64,000 nt of DNA from Sulfomarinibacter sp963741385 (GCA_963741385.1 CAVUHO010000010.1:186001-250000), one strand, 5' to 3'. Positions 1 through 8,897 are shown, numbered from the stretch's first letter. Notes: a model not told the origin generated them from the letters alone. Numbers and translations: made by a program.

Positions 1-605
1 TAGGAGGTCAAGGGCACCACGGGATCGCCGACGTTGGCCGAACGTGACAGCACCGTCCCGCTCGCTGGGGTTTGGATGAGCGTCTCGACCCCGCTACCGC
101 CGGTCACCTTGCCGCTGCGGGTGAGCTCGCGATTGTCTGAGGCCTGTTGGCGGGCGATGCGAGCCAGCTCGTAGGTCTCGCGCAGCGCGTCGAGATCACC
201 CTTCGACATCAGACCGTCGTTGAGCAACTCGACACCGCGTTCGTAGTCTGCTTTCGCCTTGAGATAGCTTGCCTCCGACGCCTGCACGCTGTGATCGACG
301 TTGAGGAGCTCCTGCGGCGTCGGGTCGGGCGCAATCTCGAACAGAGGGTCACCGGCACGAACGGTATCGCCGACTTCGACAAAGCAACGCTTCACGATCC
401 CCGAGATCTTCGACTTGATCTGGAACTTCTCGCGCGGCTCGATCTGGCCCACCGCAAGCGCCTTCTCGGTGATCGCGCCTATTTCGGCTGCGACCATTGT
501 GTTGCCGGTCTCATCGGTGCCGCGCGACCCGACCCACGCATAGATCCCGCCGGCTGCCCCCGCCAGCACCACAACCACTGCAAGAAGCCTCAGTACCTTT
601 GCCAT
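1..605 (-). CDS. HlyD/RND-type periplasmic adaptor subunit (partial, C-terminus outside window)
   Basis: This is a membrane-fusion (adaptor) protein of an ABC or RND type exporter. The open frame runs off the left edge, so 201 codons are visible. A hydrophobic N-terminal anchor covers about residues 3-22. It is followed by a barrel-sandwich half-motif (SGIVKRCFVEVGDTVRAGDP, about 58-77), then a helical-hairpin segment rich in Ala, Glu and Lys (about 90-150), and the returning half-motif (TPASGTVLSRSANVGDP). This is the usual HlyD/MacA order. Two ATGs are adjacent (608 and 605). The second lies 6 nt after GGAGG and is preferred. The partner transporter would lie to the left, outside the window. 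The family is clear, the exported substrate is not. Confidence 0.85.
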   Translation of the reverse strand, partial: MAKVLRLLAVVVVLAGAAGGIYAWVGSRGTDETGNTMVAAEIGAITEKALAVGQIEPREKFQIKSKISGIVKRCFVEVGDTVRAGDPLFEIAPDPTPQELLNVDHSVQASEASYLKAKADYERGVELLNDGLMSKGDLDALRETYELARIARQQASDNRELTRSGKVTGGSGVETLIQTPASGTVLSRSANVGDPVVPLTS

Positions 606-743
606 CATCTGCCTCCGTCGGTCGAGCGACCCAACCACAAGTACGCAGGTTGACGACCGGAAGTTCTCGGAAACGCCTCCCGATCACAGTCGCTGTTACA
701 CCCTATTGTTATGAGATGCAATCGATCAGGCTGGGGTTTGAAT

Positions 744-1001
744 GGAGGGGGGAGCAGAGGGGAAAGGGAGAAAGGCAGAGCGGAGAATTCGGAATTCGGA
801 ATGTCATCCCGACCGAAGGAGCGATCCGACCCTTGATGTCATCCCGACCGAAGGAGCGGAGCGACCGAGCGGAGGGATCTTTGGAGCGGCTCGCGGAACG
901 TCGTTGCCCCCAGCAGCCGCTCAGAACCTGCCCTGAGCGAGGGGTGGCAGGTCGAAGGGGTCCCTCCGCTACGGCCCCTCGGACCTTCGGTCGGGATGAC
1001 A
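744..1001. repeat. Composite intergenic repeat: purine-rich run, GAATTCG array, CATCCCGACCGA hairpin
   Basis: The 575-bp divergent gap between the HlyD gene and the SDR gene holds no convincing gene. It starts with a GGGGAAAGGGAGAAAGG run that resembles those at about 27540 and 42610, followed by GAATTCGGAATTCGGA. TGTCATCCCGACCGAAGGAG then occurs twice (802 and 837), and its reverse complement CTTCGGTCGGGATGACA closes the block at 985-1001. The outer arms could pair into a long hairpin. Related hairpins occur at 42648-42729 and 50496-50605. Confidence 0.7.
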
Positions 1002-1180
1002 GTTTGAGAGGGATTGGGGGATCAGCTCACGACGATCACCTTGAGGTGCAGCTGCCGCGGCTTCACTGTGCAGGCGAGACAAGGCACCACAAAGACCGTA
1101 CAGAAACGGCGGCTCTTCGCGGGTGCACGCTTGACAGGTTCTCCGGCGTCGGGGAATCTGGCGGGCGGGGAGGGATTGTC

Positions 1181-2212
1181 ATGCGGAGGCACGTCACACT
1201 GATCACCGGCGCGGGCGGCGAAATCGGCCACGGGCTGATCGAGCGACTCGCAGCCGATGGCGACAGCCAGATCATCACCATCGATCTCAAGCCGCTCGAC
1301 CCCGGGATTCGCGAATTCGTCGAGCAAGACTACGTCGGCTCGATCCTGGAGACCCACCTGCTGCAGCGGATCCTCTCCGAGTACCTGGTGGACACGGTGT
1401 ACCACCTGGCGGCCATCCTCTCGACCAGGGCCGAGTTCACACCGGTGACCGGGCACGAGATCAACGTCGAGGGCACACTCAAGCTGCTCGACTTCGCCCA
1501 GGCCCAGGGGGAGTCGCACGGCCGGCCGGTGGCCTTTCTCTACCCGTCGTCGATCGCGGCCTACGGTCTGCCCGACCTGGAGACCAAGGCGAGGGTGGGA
1601 GCGGTTCGCGAGCACGAGTGGAACAACCCGACCACTATGTACGGCTGCAACAAGCTCTACTGCGAACACCTCGGCAGTTACTACGCCCACCACTACAAGC
1701 AACTCGCCGCCGAGACCCTCTCGGGGAAGGTCGATTTCCGCGCTATCCGCTTCCCCGGGCTGATCTCGGCCGTTACGGTGCCGTCGGGCGGCACCTCGGA
1801 CTATGCGCCCGAGATGATCCACGCCGCGGCCCGCGGCGAGGCCTACGCCTGCTTCGTACGCCCCGACACCCGGATTCCCTTCATGGTGATGCCGGACGCG
1901 GTCGACGCACTGGTCCAGCTCGCGAATGCGGACGCCGCCGGCCTCGGCAGGGACGTTTACAACATCACCGCGTTCAACCCATCGGCGGAGGAGATCCGTT
2001 CGCTGGTGCTGGCCGGCTTCCCCGACGCTCAGATCAGCTTTGAACCCGACCTCAAACGCCAGGCCATCGTTGACAGCTGGCCGGCCGATGTGGACGACGG
2101 GGCCGCACGCACCGACTGGGGACTGGCACCGCGGTTCGACCTCGGGCGGGGTTTCTCCAATTTTCTGATCCCGCGGATCCGCGAACGCTACGCCTCCTCG
2201 CGGCTCCCATGA
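1181..2212 (+). CDS. NAD-dependent epimerase/dehydratase family SDR, L-threonine 3-dehydrogenase-like
   Basis: This is an extended short-chain dehydrogenase of 343 residues. The Rossmann motif GAGGEIG is at 10-16 and the catalytic YxxxK is Y154-G-C-N-K158 with an upstream PSS serine (122-124). Substrate-side segments such as RFPGLISA and GGTSDYAPEM resemble the SDR-type L-threonine 3-dehydrogenases (threonine to 2-amino-3-ketobutyrate, NAD+). The frame is open far upstream, but the ATG at 1181 is preferred because GGGAGG lies 7 nt before it and the GxxGxxG motif then sits at the usual distance from the N-terminus. No kbl partner is adjacent, so the exact substrate is inferred. A UDP-sugar epimerase is the main alternative. 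Confidence 0.85.
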   Translation: MRRHVTLITGAGGEIGHGLIERLAADGDSQIITIDLKPLDPGIREFVEQDYVGSILETHLLQRILSEYLVDTVYHLAAILSTRAEFTPVTGHEINVEGTLKLLDFAQAQGESHGRPVAFLYPSSIAAYGLPDLETKARVGAVREHEWNNPTTMYGCNKLYCEHLGSYYAHHYKQLAAETLSGKVDFRAIRFPGLISAVTVPSGGTSDYAPEMIHAAARGEAYACFVRPDTRIPFMVMPDAVDALVQLANADAAGLGRDVYNITAFNPSAEEIRSLVLAGFPDAQISFEPDLKRQAIVDSWPADVDDGAARTDWGLAPRFDLGRGFSNFLIPRIRERYASSRLP

Positions 2213-2386
2213 GGCCTCCCATCCATCATCGCTTAGCGGACCAGGATCGTGCCGGTGGACGGTTCCTTCTCTTCTCTCAAGGCGGAGTCGAGATGACAGC
2301 AGCTCTCGCTCTCAGGATCAAAGGAAGCGCGCTGAAATGCTTCATTCGTAGACACTTCCAAATTTTGAATTTGCGTCCAAATACCC

Positions 2387-2398
2387 CAAGATGTAGTG
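2387..2398. promoter_or_regulatory. Putative NrdR box 1 (degenerate) upstream of nrdJ
   Basis: CAAGATGTAGTG matches the NrdR-box core CWATATMTWGTG at 10 of 12 positions. It lies just upstream of the -35 hexamer and exactly 31 bp from the second, perfect box. NrdR boxes usually occur as pairs about three helical turns apart, which supports the weaker copy. Confidence 0.55.
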
Positions 2399-2428
2399 TT
2401 GACAAGACTTGGCGACCCAATATATAGT
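2399..2428 (+). promoter_or_regulatory. Sigma70-like promoter for nrdJ
   Basis: TTGACA (2399-2404) is a consensus -35. It is followed at 18 bp by TATAGT (2423-2428), or at 16 bp by TATATA (2421-2426). Either would start transcription near 2435 and give a leader of about 100 nt before the nrdJ ATG. The -10 lies inside NrdR box 2, so a repressor bound there would block RNA polymerase. Confidence 0.6.
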
Positions 2429-2429
2429 G
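2418..2429. promoter_or_regulatory. NrdR box 2 (perfect core) overlapping the nrdJ -10
   Basis: CAATATATAGTG matches the NrdR core CWATATMTWGTG at every position. NrdR is the ATP/dATP-sensing repressor of ribonucleotide reductase genes, and paired boxes spaced by whole helical turns are its known arrangement. The box overlaps the -10 hexamer of the nrdJ promoter. The nrdR gene itself is not in this window. Confidence 0.65.
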
Positions 2430-2534
2430 GGTTGAGTCGAGTCTAAGAATCCGCGAGCCGGTGACCCAAAACAGGTCTGTAGGGGGAGTTTTGCGCCGGA
2501 AAGCGGCCACCGTAGGGGAGGTCGGGGGCAGAAC

Positions 2535-5500
2535 ATGAAGGTTACGCGCCGTTTTACACGCGCCGAGGACGACCCGTACGAGTCCATTGAGTTCATCGAG
2601 AGAGCGTCGGAAATCCGCAACCCCGACGGCGGCGTGGTGTTCGCCATGGACGGCGTCAAGGCGCCGAAGAATTGGTCCCAGGTGGCGGTCGACGTCCTCG
2701 TTCAGAAGTACTTCCGCAAGGCGGGAGTGCCGCAGGTCGATGACGAAGGCAACCCCGAGATGTCGGAGAGCGGAGAACCGCTCACCGGCCCCGAGCGCGA
2801 CGCCCGCCAGGTCTTCAACCGGATGGCCGGTTGTTGGACCCACTGGGGCAAGGAACACGGCTACTTCGACACCGACGATGACGCCGAGGCGTTTCACGAC
2901 GAGCTGTGTTACATGCTCGCCGCGCAGTTCGCGGCACCCAACTCACCGCAGTGGTTCAACACCGGGTTGCACTGGGCCTACGGCATCACAGGGCCCGCCC
3001 AGGGCCACTGGTACGCCGACCCCGAAAACGGAAAGCTCAAAACCTCGTCGAACGCCTACGAACACCCGCAACCGCACGCCTGCTTCATTCAGTCGGTCGC
3101 CGACGACCTGGTGAATGAAGGCGGCATCATGAATCTGTGGGTGCGTGAGGCACGTCTGTTCAAGTACGGATCGGGGACCGGGACCAACTTCTCCCAGCTG
3201 CGCGGGCACGGCGAGCCGCTCTCCGGCGGCGGCCGCTCGTCGGGCCTCATGTCCTTCCTCAAGATCGGCGACCGCGCGGCCGGCGCCATCAAATCCGGCG
3301 GCACCACCCGTCGCGCGGCGAAGATGGTGTGCCTCGATCTCGACCACCCCGACATCGAGGAGTTCATCTCCTGGAAGGCGGTCGAGGAGCGCAAGGTCGC
3401 CGCACTGGTGACCGGTTCGCGGCTGCTCAAACGCCAGCTCCAGGAGATCCTCGACGCGTGCTTCCCGAACAGCTCGGTCGAACCGGTCATGGATGTCGAG
3501 AAAAACGCCGACCTCAAGACCGCGATCCGCACCGCGCGGCGGCGGGGAGTGCCGGACGGTTCGATACAGCGCGTGCTGCAACTCGCCGCCCAGGGCGTGC
3601 AGACCTACCCCGTGGAGGAGTACGACACGGATTGGGACTCGGACGCCTACTACACGGTATCTGGCCAGAACGCCAACAACAGCGTTCGGGTGCCCAACGC
3701 GTTTTTCGGCGCGCTCGAGGTCAACCGCGACTGGAAGCTGGTCAACAGAACCGACAGTGCGGTGGCGAAGAAGGTCCCCGCGGGCAAGCTGTGGAATGAC
3801 ATCACCCTCGCGGCCTGGGAGTGCGCCGACCCCGGGCTCCAGTTCGACGACACCATCAACGAGTGGCACACCTGCCCGGCGAGCGGGCGCATCAACGCCT
3901 CGAACCCGTGCTCCGAGTACATGTTCCTCGATGATACGGCGTGCAATCTGGCGTCTTTGAACCTGGTACGTTTCCTCGGTGAGGGCGGCCGTTTCGACGT
4001 CGAGCTCTTCCGTCATGCGGTCCGGCTGTGGACCGTGGTGCTCGAGATCTCGGTGCTCATGGCCTCGTTCCCGAGCCGCCGGATCGCAGAGCTGAGCTAT
4101 CGCTACCGCACCCTGGGTCTCGGCTTCGCCAATATCGGTTCGTTGTTGATGCGGCTGGGCATCCCCTACGACTCCGACAAGGGCCGCTCCATCTGCGGCG
4201 CCATCACCGCCATCATGACCGGCGAGGCCTACGCCACATCGGCCGAGATGGCGAGCCAGCTCGGTCCTTTCCCGGGCTACGAAGAAAACCGCGAACACAT
4301 GCTGCGGGTCATCGGCAACCACCGCCGCGCCGCCTACGACGCCCCGGCCGAGATGTACGAGGGTCTGACCACCAAACCCGACGGTCTGTCCGCGGAAACC
4401 ACCCCACCGGATCTCATCGCGGCCGCCCGCGATGCCTGGAATCGCGCCGTCGAACTCGGCACCGCGCACGGCTTCCGCAACGCCCAGGCAACGGTGCTCG
4501 CGCCGACCGGCACCATCGGGCTGGTGATGGACTGCGACACCACCGGGATCGAGCCCGACTTCGCCCTGGTGAAGTTCAAAAAACTGGCCGGCGGCGGTTA
4601 TTTCAAGATCATCAACCAGGGCATGCCATCGGCGCTGACGACCCTCGGCTACACGGCCGTGCAGATCGACGAGATCGTCGCCTATACCATCGGCCACGGC
4701 ACTCTGAAAAACTGCCCGACCATCGATCACGAGGCGTTGCACGCCAAGGGCTTCACCGACGAGATCATCGCGCGCGTGGAGAAGGCCTTGCCCACCTCCT
4801 TCGACATTGGCAACGCGTTCGCCCCGCACGTCGTGGGCGAGGACTTTCTGCGCGGCCTGGGGATCAAAGATCTCGAAATGGCCGACTGGAGCTTCGACAC
4901 GCTCACCAGACTCGGCTTCACGGGCCAGGAGGTCGAGGCGGCCAACACCTGGGCCTGCGGCACCATGACCGTGGAGGGCGCGCCGCACCTTGCCGATGAA
5001 CACCTGCCGGTTTTCGACTGCGCCAACCGTTGCGGCAAACGGGGCATCCGCTCGATCCGCTACGACGGTCACATCCTGATGATGGCCGCCGCTCAGCCCT
5101 TCATATCGGGCGCGATCTCCAAGACCATCAACATGCCGGCCGAGGCGACCCTTGGCGACATCAAACGCGCCTACTACCTGGCCTGGCAGAAGATGCTGAA
5201 AGCCGTCGCCCTGTACCGAGACGGCTCCAAGCTCAGCCAGCCCCTGAGCATCGGCATGGACCTCGAGGAGGAAGATGCGTTGGCCGAAGCGGTCGCCACC
5301 GGCGACGCGGCCAAGGTCGCCGAGTCGATGGCCGAACGGGTCGTGATCCGCTACCAGGCGCGGCGCCACCGGCTGCCGGGCCGGCGGGCCGGCTTCACCC
5401 AGAAGGCCTCGGTCGGCGGCCACAAGGTTTATATCCGCACCGGCGAGTACGAGGACGGCTCGGTGGGCGAGATCTTCCTTGACATGCACCGTGAAGGCGC

Positions 5501-6044
5501 CGCGTTCCGGTCGCTGATGAACTGCTTTGCGATCGCGGTGTCGCTGGGCCTGCAGTACGGTGTGCCCCTCGAGGAGTACGTGGACGCTTTCGTCTTCACC
5601 CGCTTCGAGCCGTCGGGCATGGTCGGCGGCCACGACCGCATCAAGATGGCCACCTCGGTCATCGACTACATCTTCCGCGAGCTCGCCATCACCTATCTCG
5701 ACCGCAACGACCTCGCCCAGGTGTCGCTCGACGATCTCCGCCACGACGCGGTCGGCACCGGCTCCGACCAGCACAAACTGCCTCCCAACGAGGAGGACAT
5801 GGCCGAGGTCCACCCCATCGCCGTCAATCAGAGCGGTGGGCGCATGGTGTCCGCTTCCTCTGCAAGGGCCGTCGACATCGGACGCACCACCACGTCGAGC
5901 AACCAGGCCCAGGCGGCGGCTCAGAAGGCGCGCTACATGGGCTACGAGGGCGACCCCTGCCCCGAGTGCGGCTCACTGACGCTCGTCCGCAACGGCACCT
6001 GCCTCAAGTGCGACTCCTGCGGAGGAACCACGGGTTGCTCCTGA
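2535..6044 (+). CDS. nrdJ: Vitamin B12-dependent (class II) ribonucleotide reductase
   Basis: This is an adenosylcobalamin-dependent ribonucleotide reductase of 1169 residues, the usual size for the large class II enzymes. It converts ribonucleotides to deoxyribonucleotides and works with or without oxygen. Visible motifs are NPCSEYMFLDDTACNLASLN (about 456-476), which contains family-typical active-site residues, PTGTIG (about 656) and CPTIDHE. A C-terminal cysteine cluster CPECG...CLKCDSCGG (about 1141-1164) probably serves thiol transfer or zinc binding. The ATG at 2535 follows GGGGAGG at a loose distance. There is no nrdAB or nrdDG beside it. I saw no B12 riboswitch in the leader. Control by NrdR is suggested by two boxes at the promoter. 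Confidence 0.96.
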   Translation: MKVTRRFTRAEDDPYESIEFIERASEIRNPDGGVVFAMDGVKAPKNWSQVAVDVLVQKYFRKAGVPQVDDEGNPEMSESGEPLTGPERDARQVFNRMAGCWTHWGKEHGYFDTDDDAEAFHDELCYMLAAQFAAPNSPQWFNTGLHWAYGITGPAQGHWYADPENGKLKTSSNAYEHPQPHACFIQSVADDLVNEGGIMNLWVREARLFKYGSGTGTNFSQLRGHGEPLSGGGRSSGLMSFLKIGDRAAGAIKSGGTTRRAAKMVCLDLDHPDIEEFISWKAVEERKVAALVTGSRLLKRQLQEILDACFPNSSVEPVMDVEKNADLKTAIRTARRRGVPDGSIQRVLQLAAQGVQTYPVEEYDTDWDSDAYYTVSGQNANNSVRVPNAFFGALEVNRDWKLVNRTDSAVAKKVPAGKLWNDITLAAWECADPGLQFDDTINEWHTCPASGRINASNPCSEYMFLDDTACNLASLNLVRFLGEGGRFDVELFRHAVRLWTVVLEISVLMASFPSRRIAELSYRYRTLGLGFANIGSLLMRLGIPYDSDKGRSICGAITAIMTGEAYATSAEMASQLGPFPGYEENREHMLRVIGNHRRAAYDAPAEMYEGLTTKPDGLSAETTPPDLIAAARDAWNRAVELGTAHGFRNAQATVLAPTGTIGLVMDCDTTGIEPDFALVKFKKLAGGGYFKIINQGMPSALTTLGYTAVQIDEIVAYTIGHGTLKNCPTIDHEALHAKGFTDEIIARVEKALPTSFDIGNAFAPHVVGEDFLRGLGIKDLEMADWSFDTLTRLGFTGQEVEAANTWACGTMTVEGAPHLADEHLPVFDCANRCGKRGIRSIRYDGHILMMAAAQPFISGAISKTINMPAEATLGDIKRAYYLAWQKMLKAVALYRDGSKLSQPLSIGMDLEEEDALAEAVATGDAAKVAESMAERVVIRYQARRHRLPGRRAGFTQKASVGGHKVYIRTGEYEDGSVGEIFLDMHREGAAFRSLMNCFAIAVSLGLQYGVPLEEYVDAFVFTRFEPSGMVGGHDRIKMATSVIDYIFRELAITYLDRNDLAQVSLDDLRHDAVGTGSDQHKLPPNEEDMAEVHPIAVNQSGGRMVSASSARAVDIGRTTTSSNQAQAAAQKARYMGYEGDPCPECGSLTLVRNGTCLKCDSCGGTTGCS

Positions 6045-6059
6045 CGGAGCAACAATTTT
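6034..6059 (+). terminator. Intrinsic terminator overlapping the nrdJ stop codon
   Basis: GTTGCTCC (6034-6041) and GGAGCAAC (6046-6053) are perfect 8-bp arms around a 4-nt loop that contains the TGA stop. They are followed by AATTTT. This is a compact Rho-independent terminator whose upstream arm encodes the last residues of NrdJ. Confidence 0.7.
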
Positions 6060-6290
6060 GAATTCTGAATTCTGAATTTTGAATGAGCACCCACGCGCCC
6101 CTGGATCCCCGGGGGCTTTTTCAATTTCGGATTTCGGATTTGCTCGTGGCCCCCGGCCACGGCGTCTACCCGCCATGAGCGGGTGGTCGATAGCCGGCCG
6201 CCACCCAACCTTCCATTCCGGCTGTCGACCACATTCCGCTCCTGACGGCCAGTGCCGGATTTCGGATTTTCCGCACACACGCCCGCGGAG
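6060..6290. repeat. Low-complexity intergenic repeats (GAATTCTGAATT and TTTCGGATT arrays)
   Basis: No plausible gene was found from 6045 to 6851. The first part holds GAATTCTGAATTCTGAATT (about 6060-6080), ATTTCGGATTTCGGATTT (about 6125-6142) and another GGATTTCGGATTTTCC (about 6256). It also has the sequence GGCCACGGCGTCTACCCGCC (6156-6175), repeated in reverse near 61065-61090. These arrays belong to families scattered through the whole window. Confidence 0.6.
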
Positions 6291-6318
6291 AAAACGCAGA
6301 TGAAAGCAGATAACCGGT

Positions 6319-6660
6319 CCGCGTGCGGCGGAGCGAACTCCGGGGGAACGAGTGCGGAAACGTGCCGCGTCCATCGGACGTGCCGTCTCAAACGATGTTG
6401 GGAACTCGGACTCTCTTTTTGAGCGTATGCTTCAGGCCCAATCATCGTTTGAGGGGGCACTCACGGGCAACACCGCCGTGAACATCGGGATGACCACTTC
6501 GGGACATCGCCTCTCGGAGAGAACATCCGCCCGGCAGGCGGGACGCCTGCCCCACAATGTGCTCCGGTAGGTGATTCGCCGTGTTGGTGGCAATGCCCAA
6601 GTCAAAAACCCCGCCCCTCTGAAATCTGCTAGCGCGAAGCGCGCAGATTTCAGAGGGTGG
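6319..6660. repeat. Dispersed repeat element, copy 1 (second copy at about 9365-9822)
   Basis: The element opens with CCGCGTGCGGCGGA (6319-6332). A block from about 6398 to 6550 is nearly identical to about 9541-9702. It contains ATCATCGTTTGAGGGGGCAC, then GAACATCGGGATGACCACTT and a CCCGGCAGGCG(G)GACGCCTGCC stem. The arms CTCAAACGAT (6387-6396) and ATCGTTTGAG (6444-6453) are a perfect inverted repeat. The right end is an imperfect palindrome around GAAATCTGCTAGCGCG (from 6621). No open frame in it looks coding, so it resembles a non-autonomous mobile element. Confidence 0.7.
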
Positions 6661-6851
6661 GTGGGTGGGGGGCGGGGGCGGGCCACTCAAAGCGAGGGTT
6701 CCACACTCCCCACGAACCGCCCGCCAGCGCGCCCTTGGCGCGCCGCGGCCGAAGGGCATTGGTTCGACACGAGCTTGATCGTGTCGAACCAATGTCCCGA
6801 GGACGCATGGCCGCGATCCCGGATCGCGGCCGGCGGGCCACGGGGCACGCT

Positions 6852-8354
6852 TCAGTCCGCGAGAGGTCCCAATGAGGGCACGAGATCGGCGGCGGTGGCC
6901 ATGTCCGTGGCCATGTACCGATCCTGCTCGAGACGTGGGACCTGAGCGCGGAGGCGGGCGGCCGCCTCCTCGAGCCTGGGCGAGGTCTTGAGCGGCCGCT
7001 GGAACTCGAGCGCCTGGACGGCGGCGAGGTACTCCATCCCCAACACCAACCGTGTGAGCTCGACCACCCGGGCCAGCTTGCGGGCCGCCCAGGTCGACAT
7101 CGAGACGTGGTCCTCCTGCCCTGCGGAGGTCGGGATCGAGTCCACCGATGCCGGGTGAGACAGGGTCTTGCACTCGCTGACCAGCGCCGCTGCCGATACC
7201 TGCACCATCATGAAGCCCGAGTTGAGCCCGGCGTCGGGCGACAGGAACCGCGGCAGACCGGAGAGGGCGGTGTCCACCATCCGCGCGAGCCGGCGTTCGG
7301 AGATCGATGCAAGGTCGGTGAGGGTTGCCGCCAGATAGTCGAAGACTGCCGCGATGGGCGCGCCGTGGAAGTTACCGCCGGATATCAAGCGGCCCTCGGC
7401 AAAGACCATGGGGTTGTCGGTGGCCGAGTTGAGTTCGATCGAGAGCACCCGGTGCGCATGCTCGAGGGCGTCGCGGCCGGCGCCGTGGACCTGCGGCGAA
7501 CAGCGCAGGGAGTAGGCGTCCTGGACGCGGCCGCACTCGCGGTGGGACTCGCGGATCTCCGAACCGACGAGCAGCCTGAGGAGACGATCGGCGCTGGTGA
7601 CCTGACCGGGGTGGGGCCGCGCTGCGTGCACCGCCGGGTCGAAAGCCGCATCGGTCCCGGCCATGGCGTCGAGGGTCAATGCACAGATGACGTCGGCGGC
7701 ATCGAACAGCCGGCGAGCGTCAGCCACCGCCAGGGCACCCACCGCCGCCGACGCCTGGGTGCCGTTGATCAAAGCCAGCCCTTCCTTGGCGCCGAGGTGG
7801 AGGGGCTCGAAGCCGGCCCGAGACAATGCCACGGCCCCTGACATCCTCTCCCCGTTGACGATCGCCTCCCCCTCCCCCACCAGCACCAGCGCCAGGTGAG
7901 CGAGCGGAGCGAGGTCTCCCGATGCGCCCACCGAACCCTGGCTCAGCACCACCGGATGCACGCCGGCTTCGAGGAGCGCAAGGACTCTCTCCACGACCTC
8001 CGGCCGGCATCCGGCATGGCCGGTCGCGAGGACGTTGGCGCGGAGCAATAACATCGCTCGAACCACATCCTCGGCAAAGGGCTCGCCGACGCCGCAGGCG
8101 TGCGACAGCAGGAGGTTGAGCTGCAGCTGCTCGAGCTGATCAGGCGAAATCCTGACCTCGGCGAGCTTGCCGAAGCCGGTGTTGATCCCGTAGACCACTT
8201 CGCCCGATGCGAGGATGTTTTCCACGACCCGGCGCGTCTCGGCCACTCTCGCACGAGCACCGGCATCGAGCGTTACCCCCGCACCCTGACGGGCCACCCT
8301 CTCGACCGCTTCGATATTGAGGGTGCGACCGTCGACCACCACCGGGTCCGTCAT
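6852..8354 (-). CDS. hutH: Histidine ammonia-lyase
   Basis: This enzyme converts L-histidine to trans-urocanate and ammonia in the cytoplasm. It has 500 residues, close to the usual 505-515. The MIO-forming Ala-Ser-Gly is at 144-146 inside SQGSVGASGDLAPLAHLA, and YGINTGFG (55-62) carries the conserved active-site tyrosine. FHGAPIA and the EDHVSM segment near the C-terminus are also typical. The ATG at 8354 lies 10 nt after the stop of the acyl-CoA-binding protein gene, so it is probably read from the same transcript as the toxin-antitoxin pair. No hutU, hutI or hutG is adjacent. A tyrosine ammonia-lyase or aminomutase of the same fold cannot be fully excluded. Confidence 0.93.
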   Translation of the reverse strand: MTDPVVVDGRTLNIEAVERVARQGAGVTLDAGARARVAETRRVVENILASGEVVYGINTGFGKLAEVRISPDQLEQLQLNLLLSHACGVGEPFAEDVVRAMLLLRANVLATGHAGCRPEVVERVLALLEAGVHPVVLSQGSVGASGDLAPLAHLALVLVGEGEAIVNGERMSGAVALSRAGFEPLHLGAKEGLALINGTQASAAVGALAVADARRLFDAADVICALTLDAMAGTDAAFDPAVHAARPHPGQVTSADRLLRLLVGSEIRESHRECGRVQDAYSLRCSPQVHGAGRDALEHAHRVLSIELNSATDNPMVFAEGRLISGGNFHGAPIAAVFDYLAATLTDLASISERRLARMVDTALSGLPRFLSPDAGLNSGFMMVQVSAAALVSECKTLSHPASVDSIPTSAGQEDHVSMSTWAARKLARVVELTRLVLGMEYLAAVQALEFQRPLKTSPRLEEAAARLRAQVPRLEQDRYMATDMATAADLVPSLGPLAD

Positions 8355-8364
8355 ATCCGGGCCC

Positions 8365-8619
8365 TCAACCCGCCGCCAGCTGATCGATGAGATCGATGTA
8401 GGTCTGCATGGCCTCGTCGGAGGTCATCCCGCGGCGCTTCTCCCACGCGGCGTACTTGGCCGCGCCGCGGAAGTCGAATCCCGACGGCGCCTCACCCTGG
8501 ACATCACCGACGGTCGCCTGCTTGTAAAGCCCGTACAGCTCGAGCAGGGTCTCGTTGCCCTGCGACGACAAAGCCTTGCCCTTTTCGATCGACGATTCGA
8601 ACCGTGTCTGAAGATCCAT
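8365..8619 (-). CDS. Acyl-CoA-binding protein
   Basis: This small cytosolic four-helix protein binds medium- to long-chain acyl-CoA esters. Its 84 residues match the family length. Family marks are YGLYKQATVGD (29-39), then P..FDFRGAAKYAAWEKRRGM, which holds the conserved Lys and Trp, and SDEAMQTYIDLI at the end. It starts only 2 nt after the RelE stop and ends 10 nt before hutH, so it seems to be co-transcribed with both. Why a lipid-handling protein sits between a toxin-antitoxin pair and HutH is unknown. Confidence 0.9.
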   Translation of the reverse strand: MDLQTRFESSIEKGKALSSQGNETLLELYGLYKQATVGDVQGEAPSGFDFRGAAKYAAWEKRRGMTSDEAMQTYIDLIDQLAAG

Positions 8620-8621
8620 CC

Positions 8622-8897
8622 TTACTTCATCCTCTCTCGAATCCGGTCATAGACCTCGCGGCGGTGGCCGACCGCAATCACCAGGATCTCGAGTTTTTCG
8701 TGCGTCGCCCGGTAGACGATGCGCCAGTCACCCGTCCTCCACGAGCGGAGACCGCGCAGGGTGAGTTGGAGGGACTTGCCCCGCGCAGGGTCCTCGACCA
8801 ATCGCTCGATTGCGGCCCGGACCTTGGACCTGACCTGTGGATCCAAACCCCGGATCGCCCTGGCCGCAGATCTGGTGTAGTCAACCTTCCAACTCAC
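8622..8897 (-). CDS. RelE/ParE-family toxin
   Basis: This is a RelE-fold toxin of 91 residues, probably a ribosome-dependent mRNA endonuclease. The family pattern is visible: a basic N-terminal helix (YTRSAARAIRGLDPQVRSKV), then LRGLRSWRTGDWRIVYRAT and a final ILVIAVGHRREVYDR strand and helix. The preferred start is GTG at 8897, within the last codons of the antitoxin gene (17-bp overlap), because homology begins there. An ATG at 8945 in the same frame would add 16 unlikely residues. Overlap with the antitoxin gene fits translational coupling. Confidence 0.88.
   Translation of the reverse strand: MSWKVDYTRSAARAIRGLDPQVRSKVRAAIERLVEDPARGKSLQLTLRGLRSWRTGDWRIVYRATHEKLEILVIAVGHRREVYDRIRERMK

Noticed and set aside
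2430..2534. A cobalamin riboswitch in the leader of the B12-dependent nrdJ
   Set aside because: No B12-box or typical riboswitch stems were seen. The leader is only about 100 nt, too short for the full element, and NrdR boxes explain control better.
3400..3700. Intein or insertion in nrdJ because of its 1169-residue length
   Set aside because: No splicing motifs (initial Cys with a terminal HN) were seen, and this length is usual for large class II reductases.
2943..5813. A 956-codon open frame on the minus strand opposite nrdJ, and similar long antisense frames opposite other genes
   Set aside because: High GC makes long antisense frames common. The translation has no recognisable motifs, while nrdJ on the other strand is complete.
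6442..7173. A 243-codon frame on the minus strand across the 6.4-6.9 kb repeat
   Set aside because: It runs through a dispersed repeat and antisense or out of frame to hutH, with no family resemblance.
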